DNA of 64,000 bases from Haliotis asinina. Taxonomy: Eukaryota > Mollusca > Gastropoda > Lepetellida > Haliotidae. Below the pieces are notes generated by a model. The model saw only the letters and a list, made by a program, of their open reading frames with translations, was not told where the DNA came from and made no database searches. Made by a program: the position numbers and the translations under genes. The first letter of the stretch is position 1; each line of letters starts with the position of its first letter. Of this stretch, positions 43,701 to 55,257 are shown piece after piece. The DNA is taken from contig NC_090288.1 in NCBI RefSeq assembly GCF_037392515.1, positions 5,387,501 through 5,451,500 of the forward strand, given 5' to 3'.

Positions 43701-45179
43701 TATAGCATCCAAATGTATTCTTATACATTTGTGATATCTCGTCTTTGGGTTATTTTAGTCCCGTCAACTTTCTGATGTGGCCATTTTACTGTTTGGTGAA
43801 GTAATGGAGACTGCTATCTTATTCCTTAAATTTCGTAATATTTGATACATGTATTACTACCTGTTATCTCTCCATCTAATGTTCCAAGACAGGAGCCCTT
43901 GTATCCTAATGTAATAACGCGTCGTTTCATGAGAGCATTGACTCCAAAGCGCTCTTGTCGTGATGACAGACGCAAGTCCGCTCGGCCGAGATTAAGCCAT
44001 ATACTGCAAGACGATATTTAGTTGCAGAGCACTGCAGGAGCATCTCCTGATTTCTCCTGATAAGGATCCTTGGTTTGGTTACACACCTGTGCAGGTGGGT
44101 TCATGTAATGCCCTGCATCACTTTTGTAATGGTTGCTTTTCATTTAGTCTTGATTTACGTGACAGAGCATTTTCTCTCACGACAACATGGAATGAATTAT
44201 GTGAATTAGTTCAATATACATGAAGCCATTGCCCAATTTAAGAAGTATCTTTTCGATTTCAGGTTTATTTCAAACACTCAAGGACAGAAATAGTTCATGA
44301 CCTAATTCAGCTCTTCAGCTGTGAATCAATACTTTGCTTTCGGCATTAATTCATCACAATAATTTCTGCTCAGAAAGCATATTTTTATGTTATTAAACGA
44401 TGTAAAGGGGAGTATTTAAAAATATGATACTTCTTGAAAACCATAATTAAAATTCGATCGTCAACCCACAAGTCGAAGTGACTTCCTCATCAGTCGACAT
44501 CGGGAATACGGTACAGAGACGGACATTCGGAATCTTGACAATTCCATTACCCTCACTGCATAAGAAATAGCTTCATCATTTTCTTAAAGCGTGGACGGGG
44601 CTTAAGCTATAGCCCTAAATGCCCCACACTAAACCTATTAGCCGAAAACTGCTTCATCATTCTCATTGCTGCGAAAAAGTTTTGTTCATGTCTTGTGTCT
44701 CAAATAGTCTTCGTTTACAAATTGTATTCTAACTGTTTTAAACTTGCACTAGAACCAGTGTAGTCACTGCCCAAGTTAAAAAAGCAAAACAAATACCCTA
44801 GGCTGCCAACATGATTAAACTCATTCCGAAGGATTATTGCGGAAGATCCTGAAGATCAATGCAAACAGCCTCCAATACATCATATCATCAGCTGGAATGT
44901 TCATTGTGCGGTCAAATTCTAGCAATCTCGACCCTACCGCGCGGACTGCAGAGAAAATACCATCAGCGCGGACCTCATAGAAAGCAACCTAATCTGATCA
45001 ATCAACAATAAGCATTTCGGCTGAGGAGCCAATGGTCACAAGGCAAGCTCTGTGGTTGACCGTTGTTGTGAAGAGCTGCTATTTATTCATGAGAAGAAAT
45101 CTATATCCGCGCGGTATCGAGGCTATTTTCAGAACGCTGTCGAGGAAGCGAGAGACTCGGAGGGTGTGTGATCAGAGCT
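40726..45179. other. Intergenic DNA upstream of the universal stress protein exon
   Basis: Nothing was recognised apart from the type-A repeat at 42985-43150. A CCAAT box at 45029-45033, about 150 bp before the ATG at 45180, may belong to the stress-protein promoter. Confidence 0.4.
42985..43150 (-). repeat. Type-A interspersed repeat, both ends truncated
   Basis: It begins at TATTCAGCAATATTCCAGC and reads through GTGACGCGGTCTGCAAG and GACATATGTCAGCCAAGTC to GTCTGACCACCC. The tail and head are missing. Confidence 0.7.
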
Positions 45180-45252
45180 ATGGCGGAAGCAGGGAAAAGG
45201 ATCGTGGCCTTAGCGGTGGATGAGAGCGTACATGCGGATAACGCCTTCCAGT
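45180..45252 (+). CDS. First coding exon of a probable universal stress protein
   Basis: The ATG at 45180 opens a 73-nt exon ending at a strong donor GTAAGT (45253). It encodes MAEAGKRIVALAVDESVHAD then NAFQ, with one base left for a split codon. This matches the start of animal universal stress proteins: a first beta strand (RIVALAVDES), a loop and the start of a helix (ADNAFQ), where the next residue is often tryptophan and would need GG at the start of exon 2. Such proteins bind ATP through a Rossmann-like fold and are linked to stress responses; the function here is inferred from 24 residues only. I could not find exon 2, or the later G-x2-G-x9-G motif, in the remaining 18.7 kb. Either intron 1 is very long or the gene is broken. 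A short unrelated exon-like match cannot be excluded. Confidence 0.6.
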
Positions 45253-46139
45253 GTAAGTACCGTTATATCGACACACGAAAGGCACAATCTTTCATCTAAG
45301 ACGGTTCAGATATTTTAACATGCCAACGTGATACATGCCTCTTCGACCCTGAGGTTCCTAACTTTTATTATCACTCCTTGGAAATCTTTCGAACATTGTT
45401 GTTTACAAGCTCACTCTGTAAACTTGGTGATGGGATACGCCCCAAGAAAAGGGCTTACTTGATATAGGAACGAAGTAGTACCCTGTCATGTGATACTGTA
45501 ATATAATAGAGTTATGTAGAAGCATGTGAAGTTTGTTAAGAACAATGAATGTAAAAACTTATGCTGGGAATACTTTTTGAAAAATATGTACAACTGTAGT
45601 TATTACTAACCATTTGTTCCAAACACCTGACCTGCATCATTTTAAACTTGATAACAAAGATATCCGCTTGTCGAAAGCACAAAATTTGATAGTGAAACTG
45701 ACGAACACGCCCCTGTTATTATACGTTATCGGATTTGTCAGTTCTACGTTTTGATTCCGTTAAAGTCTGCAGTTCAGACGATCTGACAGTAAGTACTTTT
45801 CAACGCTATTGCAGCTGATTGCATTGGGGAACCTTATGATCGATACTGCATAAACCCTCTCTAGCACCACACCGCCTCTTACACTAGGAGCAGTGGGACC
45901 TGGTGGGCAACCGCGCTTATTGCTAACTAGAGGGGGAAATATGTAAACGAAATACATCCTGTTTAGTCTCCGGCTCCTGGTGGCAGTGGCACATGTATTA
46001 ACACTGCCAAACGTCACTCTTCACTCTCCCCCGGGTTGTACAACACTGTAGTCTGTGGATCGTTCTGGGACAGACTTGGCCCCAAGTATCCAAACATTGT
46101 AGATGTCAAAATATGCCTATTGGAGATGAGACCAGTGGA

Positions 46140-46365
46140 GGTGCGGGTTAAATTTTGCCTTCAGCAACTCATGCTTGTCGTAAGAGGCGGCTATCGGGAT
46201 CAGGTTATCAAGTTCGTTCACTTAATATTGACATATGTATTCGTATCCCAACTGCGTATATAGATGCTCCTGATGTTAGTCACTAGAGTGTCTTATCCAG
46301 ACTCACTTATTAACAGCTTGCGGCAATATAGCTGGAATATTGCTGAGTGCGGCCTAAAACGAATA
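46140..46365 (+). repeat. Type-A interspersed repeat
   Basis: It reads CTCATGCTTGTCGTAAGAGG, GGCTATCGGGATCAGG, ACTAGAGTGTCTTATCCAG, then AATATAGCTGGAATATTGC and GAGTGCGGCCTAAAAC. The (CACT)n end is lost. Confidence 0.75.
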
Positions 46366-46817
46366 CCCCTGTTGGAGATAAAGCTGCGATGGAGGTTTGT
46401 ATTGTTCTGAAATGTCATCTGTTTATTATTTGATGTAGGTCTGGGTTATCTACCACATGTAAGTCCCACGGATATACTCCTTAATTCAGCGTATATGAGA
46501 TCCAAAAAAACCATGATTAGAATCCTAGCACAACTAAGGGATACAACTCTGTGAGTCCAACTGCGTTGCCTCCTTGGAACACAGCTAAGTTCGGATCCTG
46601 GGGTCCACTAACCATCTACCTCTACCTGGTCTAATACTCAGGTATCACTATACTATTTATTTACTGAACAAGGAGATTGTCTTCCGAATGTTTAGACATT
46701 AATTATAGGTTTATTTGTTTCAAAGTTCCTTTTCGAGTGTAGCAGAAATATCCAGTCTAATATTAGAAAGCCCTTCTGTTGTTGACGATTGAAAAATTCG
46801 TGATGTTCCTCAACTTT

Positions 46818-46890
46818 GTTGGCACGGTGGTGTAGTCTCGGTGTTAAAGCGTTCGCCCGCCCAGCTGAAGACCTGCGTTCGATTCCAGGG
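46818..46890 (+). repeat. tRNA-like SINE head fragment (type B)
   Basis: It contains GGTGTTAAAGCGTTCGCCCG and GCGTTCGATTCCAGG, spaced as in the other copies. The body after the B box is not recognisable. Confidence 0.55.
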
Positions 46891-47399
46891 GCGTAGCTAC
46901 CATTATTTCCAGGGGCATAGTTTTGCAATCAATCCCTCTTTCACGAAAAATATGGCTTGCTACGCGCCGGGATTCCCCACATTAGTTCAAACTTTTGGTG
47001 CTCCATGCTGTGCTGTTGCTGACCAATGTTAAAACGGCGTAAAAACACATTTACACAAATGTGTGGTTAGCAATGACGTCGCAGTGAAGCAATGACGTCA
47101 TGACATGGTCACGCGCCAACATGTAACACCATGGGCTGCGGCTTGATGTGTCTCCTGGAGTTAATTACACTTGAAGTCGTGCTTGAAGCTTAATGATTGC
47201 ACATAAATACTGCTACGGATTTTTAATGAAGTAAATGATGCCGAGATTCCTTTTCATCAAGTACTGAGATATGTAGACTGGAGGTAACACAGATTCCTAG
47301 CGTTAGGAGCTCGGGCACATCTTTGCCATTTGTTATCGCATTGCTGTATCTAACATTAAACCGTCGCCACTACAGAAAACGCACTAAATAGGATGATAC

Positions 47400-47720
47400 A
47401 TCCTCCCCCAGCACGTGTATTTTTTCCCGAGCGGAATGTTTTCTCCTTCGTCTTCTCCAAGATCCATGTTTTCCTTTCGCCTACAACTTCTCATCCCTAT
47501 GACGTCTTCTCATTTTCCCTACTTAATTTTCTCCTTATCATTACTGCCTTCTTCCCCTCATCAATATATCATCTTCTCATCCCCCTTCGCCGTGTTTCTC
47601 ATCCCAAAACGGACTCCTCTCCCCTTCTCGTATTCTTCTAAACCGTCTTCTTCTCATCTCTACGTTGTCTTGTTCTCCTCATCCTCAAAGTCTTCTCACC
47701 CCTCTGTCATTTTCTCCTGA
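47400..47720. repeat. Pyrimidine-rich low-complexity tract
   Basis: The plus strand is dominated by TTCTC, CCTTC and CATC words without a fixed period (for example CATCTTCTCATCCCCCTTCG). Open frames here are compositional. Confidence 0.6.
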
Positions 47721-47734
47721 TGCATCTGTCGTGT

Positions 47735-47980
47735 TGGAATCTACTCTCGAAAGTGTTAGGCGAAGGGTCTGGTTGTATCGATTCCGTTAATAAGAACTGT
47801 CGGTTTCTGCACAAGAATCGCCAAGACACGAAGGAAGCGAAAATTACAAGACTGTTCTCCAACTTGAAACACAACCAAGCTTTCCCAAACTTTAAACACT
47901 TCCCTTCTTTCTCAAACTTCAAACACATCCCTACTTTTAAATTTTGACAATACTCTCTTTGTGGAAGGTTCTTATAAATT
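47735..47980 (+). repeat. Unclassified dispersed repeat, forward member of an inverted pair
   Basis: It shares TCGATTCCGTTAATAAGAAC, the ACACTTCCCTTCT block, CTCCAACTTGAAACACAACC and GGAAGGTTCTTATAAA with the complement of 56385-56640. It has no convincing coding content. Confidence 0.7.
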
Positions 47981-48126
47981 ATTCAGGAACTCCTCGAAGT
48001 TGCTTTTGAAGTTTGTCGGATTGAAAAGCTGTACGCGAATATGGTGTTCATATTAAAATCAGCGGATCCTGACAGTGACGGTGAGGTGACTTGTTTTTAA
48101 GTAAGAATGTCAGTAAGCATTGTTTT

Positions 48127-48275
48127 ATGCCGCTTTTAGTAATATTTGAGCAATATCACTGCGGGGGACACCAGAAATTGGCTTCTGCATTCACACATTG
48201 TACCATGAGTGGAATCGAACCTGGTTCTTCGATGTGACGAGCGAACGCTTAACACGGGGTTACCAACACGCGCCG
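48127..48275 (-). repeat. tRNA-like SINE (type B), reverse orientation
   Basis: It reads GCCGCTTTTAGTAATATTTG, GACACCAGAAATTGGC, TGTACCATGAGTGGAATCG and GAGCGAACGCTTAACACGG, the complement of the tail-body-head order. Confidence 0.75.
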
Positions 48276-48995
48276 CCATAAAATCTCCAATGTTTTTAAC
48301 TTCCAACGTTTCACAATTCAGATTCAAACTCAGTTACTGTTCAGCTGTGCTGTGTTGCAAAATGGATTTTGTACTCTTCAACTGATTTTAAAATATAAAC
48401 TTCGAATCTCTCAAATGTAGGCGCGAATAAAATTAAAAGCATCATGTCTCTCACTAGGATGGATCTTTTCCCATCACGCCCCCTGTGGCGCTCGCTTGTA
48501 CAACCCAGTCTTGTAACTTGCGATCCTTTTAATGACTGGTTCGACACAGGTCGAGAGATAAAACGGTTCTGCTTACATTGGTACACAGAGACTGCAGGGA
48601 TCACGACACCGGAGATGACTGTGAACCTGTTTCCAACCACGAAAACTGCCAGTAATCAGTTGGTAAAGACACATCTGGGTAAAACGTCTTTGATGGGAGA
48701 TTGATGCGACACGTTTTTCGTAGTGCAGTGCGATAAGCTAAAAACAGAAACATTGATAAAACAGTTTCAAGGAGTCCATTTATTAAAGGTGAAGTACAAA
48801 TGTTGGCGTTTTGTTACAGTTGCATCAAAATGTTTGAAAACAAAAACATCAAAAGCATAGTTTGACACACGTTAGTGAATCACTGACGTTCGATGTTCAG
48901 GTCAGTTTCCATGACGTCCTACATGTTGCATATTTTTTTTTTCAAAGAAATCATTTATTATTTTATTTATTTGTTTACACTTTGACAATAAATGA

Positions 48996-49216
48996 CAAGA
49001 CCCGTGAACATCCGAGTTAGAAATGGTATTCAGCAACCTAAGAGGCGACTAACGGGTCGGGTCGTCCGACTCGTTGACTTGGTAGACACATGTCATCGTA
49101 ACCCAGGAGGGTACATCGATGTTCGTTCATGCTGTTTATCATGTTGTCTGGCCCAGACTCGATTATTCACAGATCGACGCCCTATAACTGAAATATTTCG
49201 GGGTGTGGCGTTAAAC
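48996..49216 (+). repeat. Type-A interspersed repeat
   Basis: The head GACCCGTGAACATCCGAG leads through CCTAAGAGGCGACTAACGGG to CTGGCCCAGACTCGATTATT and the altered tail GGGGTGTGGCGTTAAACAAC. It lacks the segment with the CATGCTTGTCG word. Confidence 0.75.
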
Positions 49217-49313
49217 AACAAACAAACAAAACCGATAAGACTTTATTAAAACCAGTATTGTACATGTATACACATCGTGTGAGGACAAGAATATTCTTTA
49301 ATACGAAGTATCA

Positions 49314-49472
49314 TTGTTGTAGCCTGGTGGTTAAAATGTTCGCTCATCACGCTAAAGACCCTGGTCCAATTTCGCACATGTGTACAATGTGTGAAGCCTA
49401 TTTCTGATGTCCCACGCCGTGATATTGCTGGAACATTGTTACAAGCGGCGTAAAACCATACTCACTCACTCA
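49314..49472 (+). repeat. tRNA-like SINE (type B), full length
   Basis: The head GTAGCCTGGTGGTTAAAATG continues to GTGTACAATGTGTGAAGCC, GTGATATTGCTGGAACATTG and the tail GCGGCGTAAAACCATACTC with CACTCACTC. The B box is mutated (GGTCCAATTTCG). Confidence 0.8.
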
Positions 49473-50257
49473 CTCTTTACGAAACCTTGCCCAGACGCCA
49501 ACAGGGACAACGTGACGTCAATGTGACGATTATACTCTTTGAATTATGTCTTAATTATAGCAACGCCAAAAGAACCAAGTGGTTGTAGAGCCAGACTGTA
49601 CATACACCCAATGACAGTACTACCTCACCAGAGCAGAACATGCCCCCCACCCCCTCCCCCTCCTCGAATCACCGTCTGCACCCACCGTCCCTTTCAGCAG
49701 AGGACTCCAGACCCTCCCCCCATCTCCCCAAAATAGACACGATGGGCCCTGTTCTCCAGACCATAAACACATGCCCCTTACTTCCTGACTTGGTAATTGC
49801 CTCGTAATTATCCCATATTTCTTATCAATTTCTTCCATCTAGACAACAGATACAGCTGACAGACATGCACAAGCACAAATATCATCCATAAAGAAATATT
49901 TGTCTGCCAGATATTTCAAACAAGATTCCTCATTGATCGCATATGACCTTGATGTCTTGACAAGGACGTAAATGCCGACGTTAGACTTTCCCTAATGTGT
50001 GACAAATCCCTCGATTGAAGAGCACTTGGCCGCCTTAATCTCGGCCGCTGTTCAATGCACCAGCCAGGGACGACAGCGCTCGTATTTAATCTGGATGTAG
50101 CTATCGTTCATCTCGTATACATTCCAATTTAACCAATTACCGGAACTCACGATTCGTCCCCAAGCCGTGCCCTCTGTCAACGGTCATACATAGCATGAAG
50201 ATGTTACTACATGACGTACTGTTTGCTCTATCATAATATTATATTTTTTCTACCACT

Positions 50258-50389
50258 AACACTACTGCTACTGCTGCTGCTGCTACTGCTACTACTACCG
50301 CTACTACTGATCTTATTATTACTAGTGCTGCTGCTACTACTACTCAGGTTTCTCCTCCTACTGCTACTATTGCTGTTACTACTACTGTT

Positions 50390-50447
<58 letters not shown>

Positions 50448-50485
50448 GCAGTGCTGCTGCTGCCGCCGCCACCGCCACCACCAAT
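50258..50485. repeat. (CTA/CTG)n compound trinucleotide repeat
   Basis: A mixed run of ACT, GCT and CTA triplets contains a pure (ACT)n core of about 18 units near 50390-50446, followed by GCTGCTGCTGCC and CCGCCACC steps. It resumes at 50658-50720 beyond the foldback. Confidence 0.9.
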
Positions 50486-50496
50486 ACTACTACAGG

Positions 50497-50653
50497 GATT
50501 GGGAAAGGCATGGGCCATTTGCACATTAGAATAAAAAAAAATGGCCCATTAAAATTTTGAAGTTTACTATTGATACAAGGGCAGCGGCCCATTCCAAATT
50601 GAGAAAATAGCTATTACTCCTGAAAATGGCCCATTGTCAAAGATGACTTTCCC
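50497..50653. mobile_element. Small inverted-repeat element inside the trinucleotide array
   Basis: The left end TTGGGAAAGGCAT and the right end ATGACTTTCCCAA are inverted copies. Three or four ATGGCCCATT-type words lie between them. Triplet repeats of the same kind flank both sides, so it appears to have inserted into the array. The family is unknown. Confidence 0.5.
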
Positions 50654-51388
50654 AAAGCCTGCTGCTACTGCTGCTACTACTACTGCTGCTGCTGCTGCTG
50701 CTAATACTACGGCTGCGAGTGATACTACTGTTCCTAGTACTGCTGCCGCTGCTTCAGCTACCGGTGCAAATTTGGTACTGCTACAGTCCCCCGCCGACAT
50801 GTTGGTGGAATATTGCTGAAAGCGGTTTAAATCCACACTCGCTCACTCACTCACTGTCGTGATATCCTCACCCAGCTAAAGATGTTGCTGATACCCAGCT
50901 AGGAGAAAAGATGAACCAGCCTCTTCTTCACCAGTTATCACATCATCTGGGAATGCACCTTGACTACACCATGGGATCTCTTCCATTAATCTTATTCTTT
51001 CATTTCCACGAAAATATGGTGAAAAACAACGTCCTCGTGCAGAACCGAGACGAAACAACGGACAAATTAGAATATAAACAGGAAACATACTACAGCTCAT
51101 GACTGGACAATCCAAGTCCATCTATCATCAAGACAGGATTAAGCCCCAGCTCGCGTATGAATATTGTTTTGAATCTACTCAGACAGATATCGTTCATCTA
51201 TCCGGCATATTAATATCTATGGCTGAATAATGTCGTAGGGTCAATGGAAATGCATTTTGATGGAGGCGGACCTCTGTGTCCTTCCATGTCTCGTCAGGCG
51301 TCCCAACCTATCCTGCCTAATTGACCTGGTTGTGTGTCCCTGCCAGATCAATCAATGAATTGTACATGATATCTGACATCTGAATTAG

Positions 51389-51590
51389 GCTCCTAACCGC
51401 CATGGCTGTGTTGTAGGTCTTGTGTTGTAGCTCAAGGCTCCTAACCGCTATGGCTGTGTTGTAGGTCTTGTGTTGTAGCTCAAGGCTCCTAACCGCCATG
51501 GCTGTGTTGTAGGGCTTGTGTTGTAGCTCAAGGCTCCTAACCGCCATGGCCGTGTTGTCGGTCTTGTGTTGTAGCTGAAGAAGGCCTCGT
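51389..51590. repeat. 48-bp minisatellite, about four copies
   Basis: GCTCCTAACCGCCATGGCTG starts units at 51389, 51437, 51485 and 51533, exactly 48 bp apart with few differences. The period is a multiple of three, which explains the open minus-strand frame across it. Confidence 0.9.
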
Positions 51591-52381
51591 GTTGTATCTG
51601 ATGCATTGTGACTCCAGTAGACCTGCAGCCCTTGTTCCGTTCGGTTGTCTGTGATACAGTTCTCAAGATGTATCATTCATCATTTCTGAAAGAAAAACCT
51701 GTTTCCTATCTGTTATAACGAGCTCAAAGGAACCACGTATTACATAATTCGTTTAATTATTTCGTTATACGCATTTAAACTGAATCATAAAACCGATGAC
51801 ATAAGCACAGCTCGTTTTATATATAGCCGGTGACTCAAGCATATGGCCTTATAGCCGACATTTCTTTTTAAGCTCGTTCGTTCTAAAAAGATAAGTCCAC
51901 AGCATTGTTCTGGTTGCCAAAAGAAGATGAAGGTATGATGTGTAGTGTCCCAGCTGATCTACAGGAATACCCCACTCTGACCTGTGTTCGATTTATCCAC
52001 TCAATGCCAGCAGCACATAAGTTAACAACAAGCACCGTTCATAAATATCGTTGCAGTGTGTAATCGAATCACCAAGCGTCCGTTCTGCTGCCACCAGGTA
52101 AAACTTTAATGATAGTGAATGGTTTAAATTCTATTTCTGTAGGTGTGCTGTGTAATGATTGAACATGTAATTTATGATATGACGTGTACGTAAACAACAT
52201 TATTCTTTTATCTCATTACACGAACAATTATTATAGTATTTCTATGGAAATACGTCAGATATACAATGTTTGGGTGAAAGACACAGGGCGCAACAGTTTG
52301 ATGGACAATAATATACTGATGGGCAAACAAACTACACATCTCGTTTATAAACACGTTTGATTTCAATTGAAAATACCTTAA

Positions 52382-53634
52382 AGGTCACATGCAACCAAAA
52401 ATTCAAACATAATTAAAACACATTTATCACTTATTCATGACATATAATATACATTCCTGCTTTTAAAAAAACAAATAAACACAATTATAAGCGTACAATC
52501 GCGATTCAAAAGTGCAATATTTTGTAGTTGGGCTTACTTACCCCGAAACGAAGCCCTCGGGAGACCGAACCCAGTCATAGCGGGTGGATATGCACTCAAG
52601 TGTAACGACGGCTTCCGATTGGCTGTTTCATTTGCTGATATGCTGAGGGTTCATTGTGTGTACAGAAAGATGATCTGTTTGATGGGCATTTTAGAAGTAT
52701 GGCGAGTGACAAGAAAGTAAGATTCTTTATGGATAAAAAACTTCTTTTTGTGTACTTGATGCGTCGTTGCTGTATGGATTCATATACTGTTGTCAAACAA
52801 AATCATATACACGAAAAGAAGTCGTTATCCATGAAGAATGTATATAGAGATGTTGGGTTTGGAAAATACATGTTTTCTGAATTTGCGCTCGATCCAATAA
52901 AAAATCATGTCAGTTGAGATGGTAAACTACTGCATGGCTGGAATCTGTCATTCGTCCAAGTACAAAGCAGGACTTGAAACTGACAAGAGTTTGCACCAGT
53001 TTCCGTCAGATCCAGTCATCCGAAAAAAATGAATGTAGTTTGTTTGCAACCCAGAGATAAAAACATGTCATGTGTATCACACGTGCCTAATTACATAATG
53101 TGGCAGACACGGGACTCGGGTGCACGAGTCATAAATCAACTTATTTTCTTTATGTCGTTTAGTCTGATAGGTGTTAAGTTCAAATTGCACGTGGTCAATG
53201 ATTGAAGCTGTGTATTGCATGTTGTCTTTAGCAGACAGGCAGACAGACATATAGGTGTGAATAAACCAGACTCTGAGCTTTCTCTGTGACAGAGACTGCT
53301 TACCACAATCAACAAGTTGTTTTACGTAACGAGTAGATTATTTACTTGTTTGTGTACACAACAAGACTAGACTACTGCTCACGACCTCAGACGCTGGGCA
53401 TGCATACTGTTTCAAGCTCCGCGAACCTATTCAATGCGCAAGCGTTATGGACGCAGCGCAGCAAAGCTGTTGAAACCAGTTTTCCCCCCAGCGCTGGGGG
53501 GAATTTAGTGAAACGTTTGAACTCCGATTTCGCGGGCTTTTTTTTCATCGCGTTTTTTTTCAACTTTATAGCGGTAAGTGCATACCGAAAGGTGCCAGAA
53601 TCTGCAAAGTTGTGTTTTACGTTGCATGTGACCT
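52382..53634 (+). mobile_element. Kolobok-like DNA transposon remnant, 1,253 bp, TTAA flanked
   Basis: The element starts AGGTCACATGCAAC and ends with the exact complement GTTGCATGTGACCT. It is bordered on both sides by TTAA (52378-52381 and 53635-53638), so CTTAAAGGTCACATGCAAC is a perfect 19-bp inverted match when the flanks are included. TTAA duplications are made by piggyBac and Kolobok elements; the THAP-type zinc finger fragment inside (52919-53029) fits Kolobok. No DDE catalytic domain is visible, so this is a non-autonomous or internally deleted copy. Confidence 0.8.
52919..53032 (+). pseudogene. THAP zinc-finger fragment of a transposase-type gene
   Basis: The frame from ATG 52919 gives MVNYCMAGICHSSKYKAGLE, then LHQFPSDPVIRKK. 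This is the N-terminal half of a THAP DNA-binding domain: C-x4-C and a HxFP-like LHQFP. The frame then meets TGA at 53030, where the family usually has the conserved tryptophan codon TGG, and a TAG two codons on. THAP-like residues (FVCNPEIKTCHVYHTC) continue in the same frame afterwards. In a live protein this domain would bind transposon ends. It lies within the TTAA-flanked element, so it is a decayed transposase 5' part rather than a host THAP gene. Confidence 0.7.
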
Positions 53635-54166
53635 TTAAGTTACATATATTACATCCGGAACATGTACTGTCGAAGACTTCTGCATGCGACTGTATAAAAT
53701 ATTAATATTTACAAGCTGTATTTTTTACATCAGACCTGAGTGGTAAATTATATATTCGAATTCAAGAATAGTTCGTATAACGTTCAGTGATATAAGCTAT
53801 AGGCTATAGATGACTTTGGCCCACAGTAGATTTGTAGCGTTACAATAATATTTAACATTGAACAATGGTTCCAACTGTTTTGATAAGCGGTTTCAAATTC
53901 AAACTGATCATCGTTCCGTGTAGGCTGACATTACTCTGGCTCACATCCTATACACAGGATGCAGCCATTTCTTTCTTTCCAACCGAAACCGCCCTAAAAC
54001 GGATGTGGAGATCTTCAATGCGTTTACTTTCCATTAGTTCTCGAGCCTGCTTGATAGTTCGTATCAAAGTAATGAAGGTAAAATGTGAAAGTATGTGTTC
54101 CTCGCAAGCATCCCTTGATCAGTGCCAAGAGAACTGGTGATGAGTGACAAAGAGTAGAAGTTTTGC

Positions 54167-54185
54167 GGGGGGGGGGGGGGGGGGG
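54167..54185. repeat. Poly-G run of 19
   Basis: Nineteen consecutive G residues on the plus strand. Such a run can form a G-quadruplex and is prone to length error in assemblies. Confidence 0.9.
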
Positions 54186-54663
54186 TCGTTCATAAAACAA
54201 CAACAACAAATGTGAATGACGACATGTGCAGATTTCTTGCTGTAACAATGAAGCCTCTTCGAATAGTTCATTGATGGAGACTTCCAGAAATATCCCAGCA
54301 ATATCTAAGGTGAATCAGATGAGTTTCATATATTGCACCCCATGTGGGAATAAAACTCGGGCCACAAGATTGATTCACTACAGGAGAAACTTTCCCTGTA
54401 TTTACGTCTAAACCTATCCTTGTGATTAATATTTATACATATACTGAACAGGAAAAGAAACGCAGCCCTGTTTTTCTCTCATTTTAGGATAGAGACATAA
54501 ACATAAACGCTTACTTTTATGAGATTTCGTTTGTCCGGAAGTTGCGTTCTCTTCAGTATATTTGTAGAAAGCTGGACCTGTCTTGCAACGTAACCACTGT
54601 CGCATATTAGTGTGGTAGGACGGCAGCTAGATGTTTCCTAACGCTAAGTTGTCTTTGTGTAAC

Positions 54664-54812
54664 AGGGGCGGTTCGGAGCCAGGTGGTTAAAACGTTCACC
54701 TGCCACGCCGAAGACCCAGATTTAATTCGAACGATGTGTAAAGCCCATCTGAAGTGTCCCCTCCTTGATATTGGCTGGAACATTGTTAAAAGAAGCATAA
54801 AACACTCGCAGT
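54664..54812 (+). repeat. tRNA-like SINE (type B)
   Basis: The head GGTTCGGAGCCAGGTGGTTA continues with AACGTTCACCTGCCACGCCG and GATGTGTAAAGCCCATC to TTGATATTGGCTGGAAC and AAAAGAAGCATAAAACACTC. Confidence 0.7.
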
Positions 54813-55257
54813 ACCATGCTAAATGATCGACTGGTTCATTCAGGGAGACTAAAGAGTTCCTTCCCCTGGTTGTCAGCATTCCATCGATTTCTATTTATCT
54901 GTAACCGAAAGCAAAACTGTTATCTGATATAACTCATAGAGATTCTGTTGGTCGGATGTACGGTAGCAGGGGAGTACCAACATGTGCATAGTCTATACAT
55001 GGAAAAAAGATCTTATCCTAATACTAATTCTTGGTATGCGCTGTCCATGCATCTCTTGGACTCTATGATTAGGAGTTCGAATCCCTAAAAGCGGAGTAAA
55101 ACTAAATTCACTCACTCACCAAGTGGAACACGCCTGAGACATACAGACCAGCCTTTATATAACTGGACTACTGTTGAAAACAGCGTTAATCCATGTCCAT
55201 TCACCAGTACTCTGTCTATGTCTGATAAAGGAAATCTTATGTTCCATGACATTGTGA

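Larger units (their letters stand above)
45253..47390. other. Presumed first intron of the stress protein gene, proximal part
   Basis: No exon was recognised. It contains a type-A repeat (46140-46365) and a tRNA-like SINE head (46818-46890). Confidence 0.35.
49473..51380. other. Gene-poor stretch with trinucleotide repeats
   Basis: It contains a C-rich patch near 49640-49740, the trinucleotide arrays and nested foldback listed below, and a type-A/B tail fragment at 50800-50854 (GGAATATTGCTGAAAGCGG then CTCACTCACTCAC). No gene was recognised. Confidence 0.5.

Noticed and set aside
47393-47720. 82- and 101-codon serine/phenylalanine-rich frames
   Set aside because: Explained by the pyrimidine-rich low-complexity tract.
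50211-50534. Open frames of about 100 codons rich in leucine (plus) and serine/valine (minus)
   Set aside because: They are by-products of the CTA/CTG trinucleotide array; no start, splice or domain evidence.
52654-52917. 87-codon frame upstream of the THAP fragment as a host gene
   Set aside because: It lies inside the TTAA-flanked element and has no recognisable domain.
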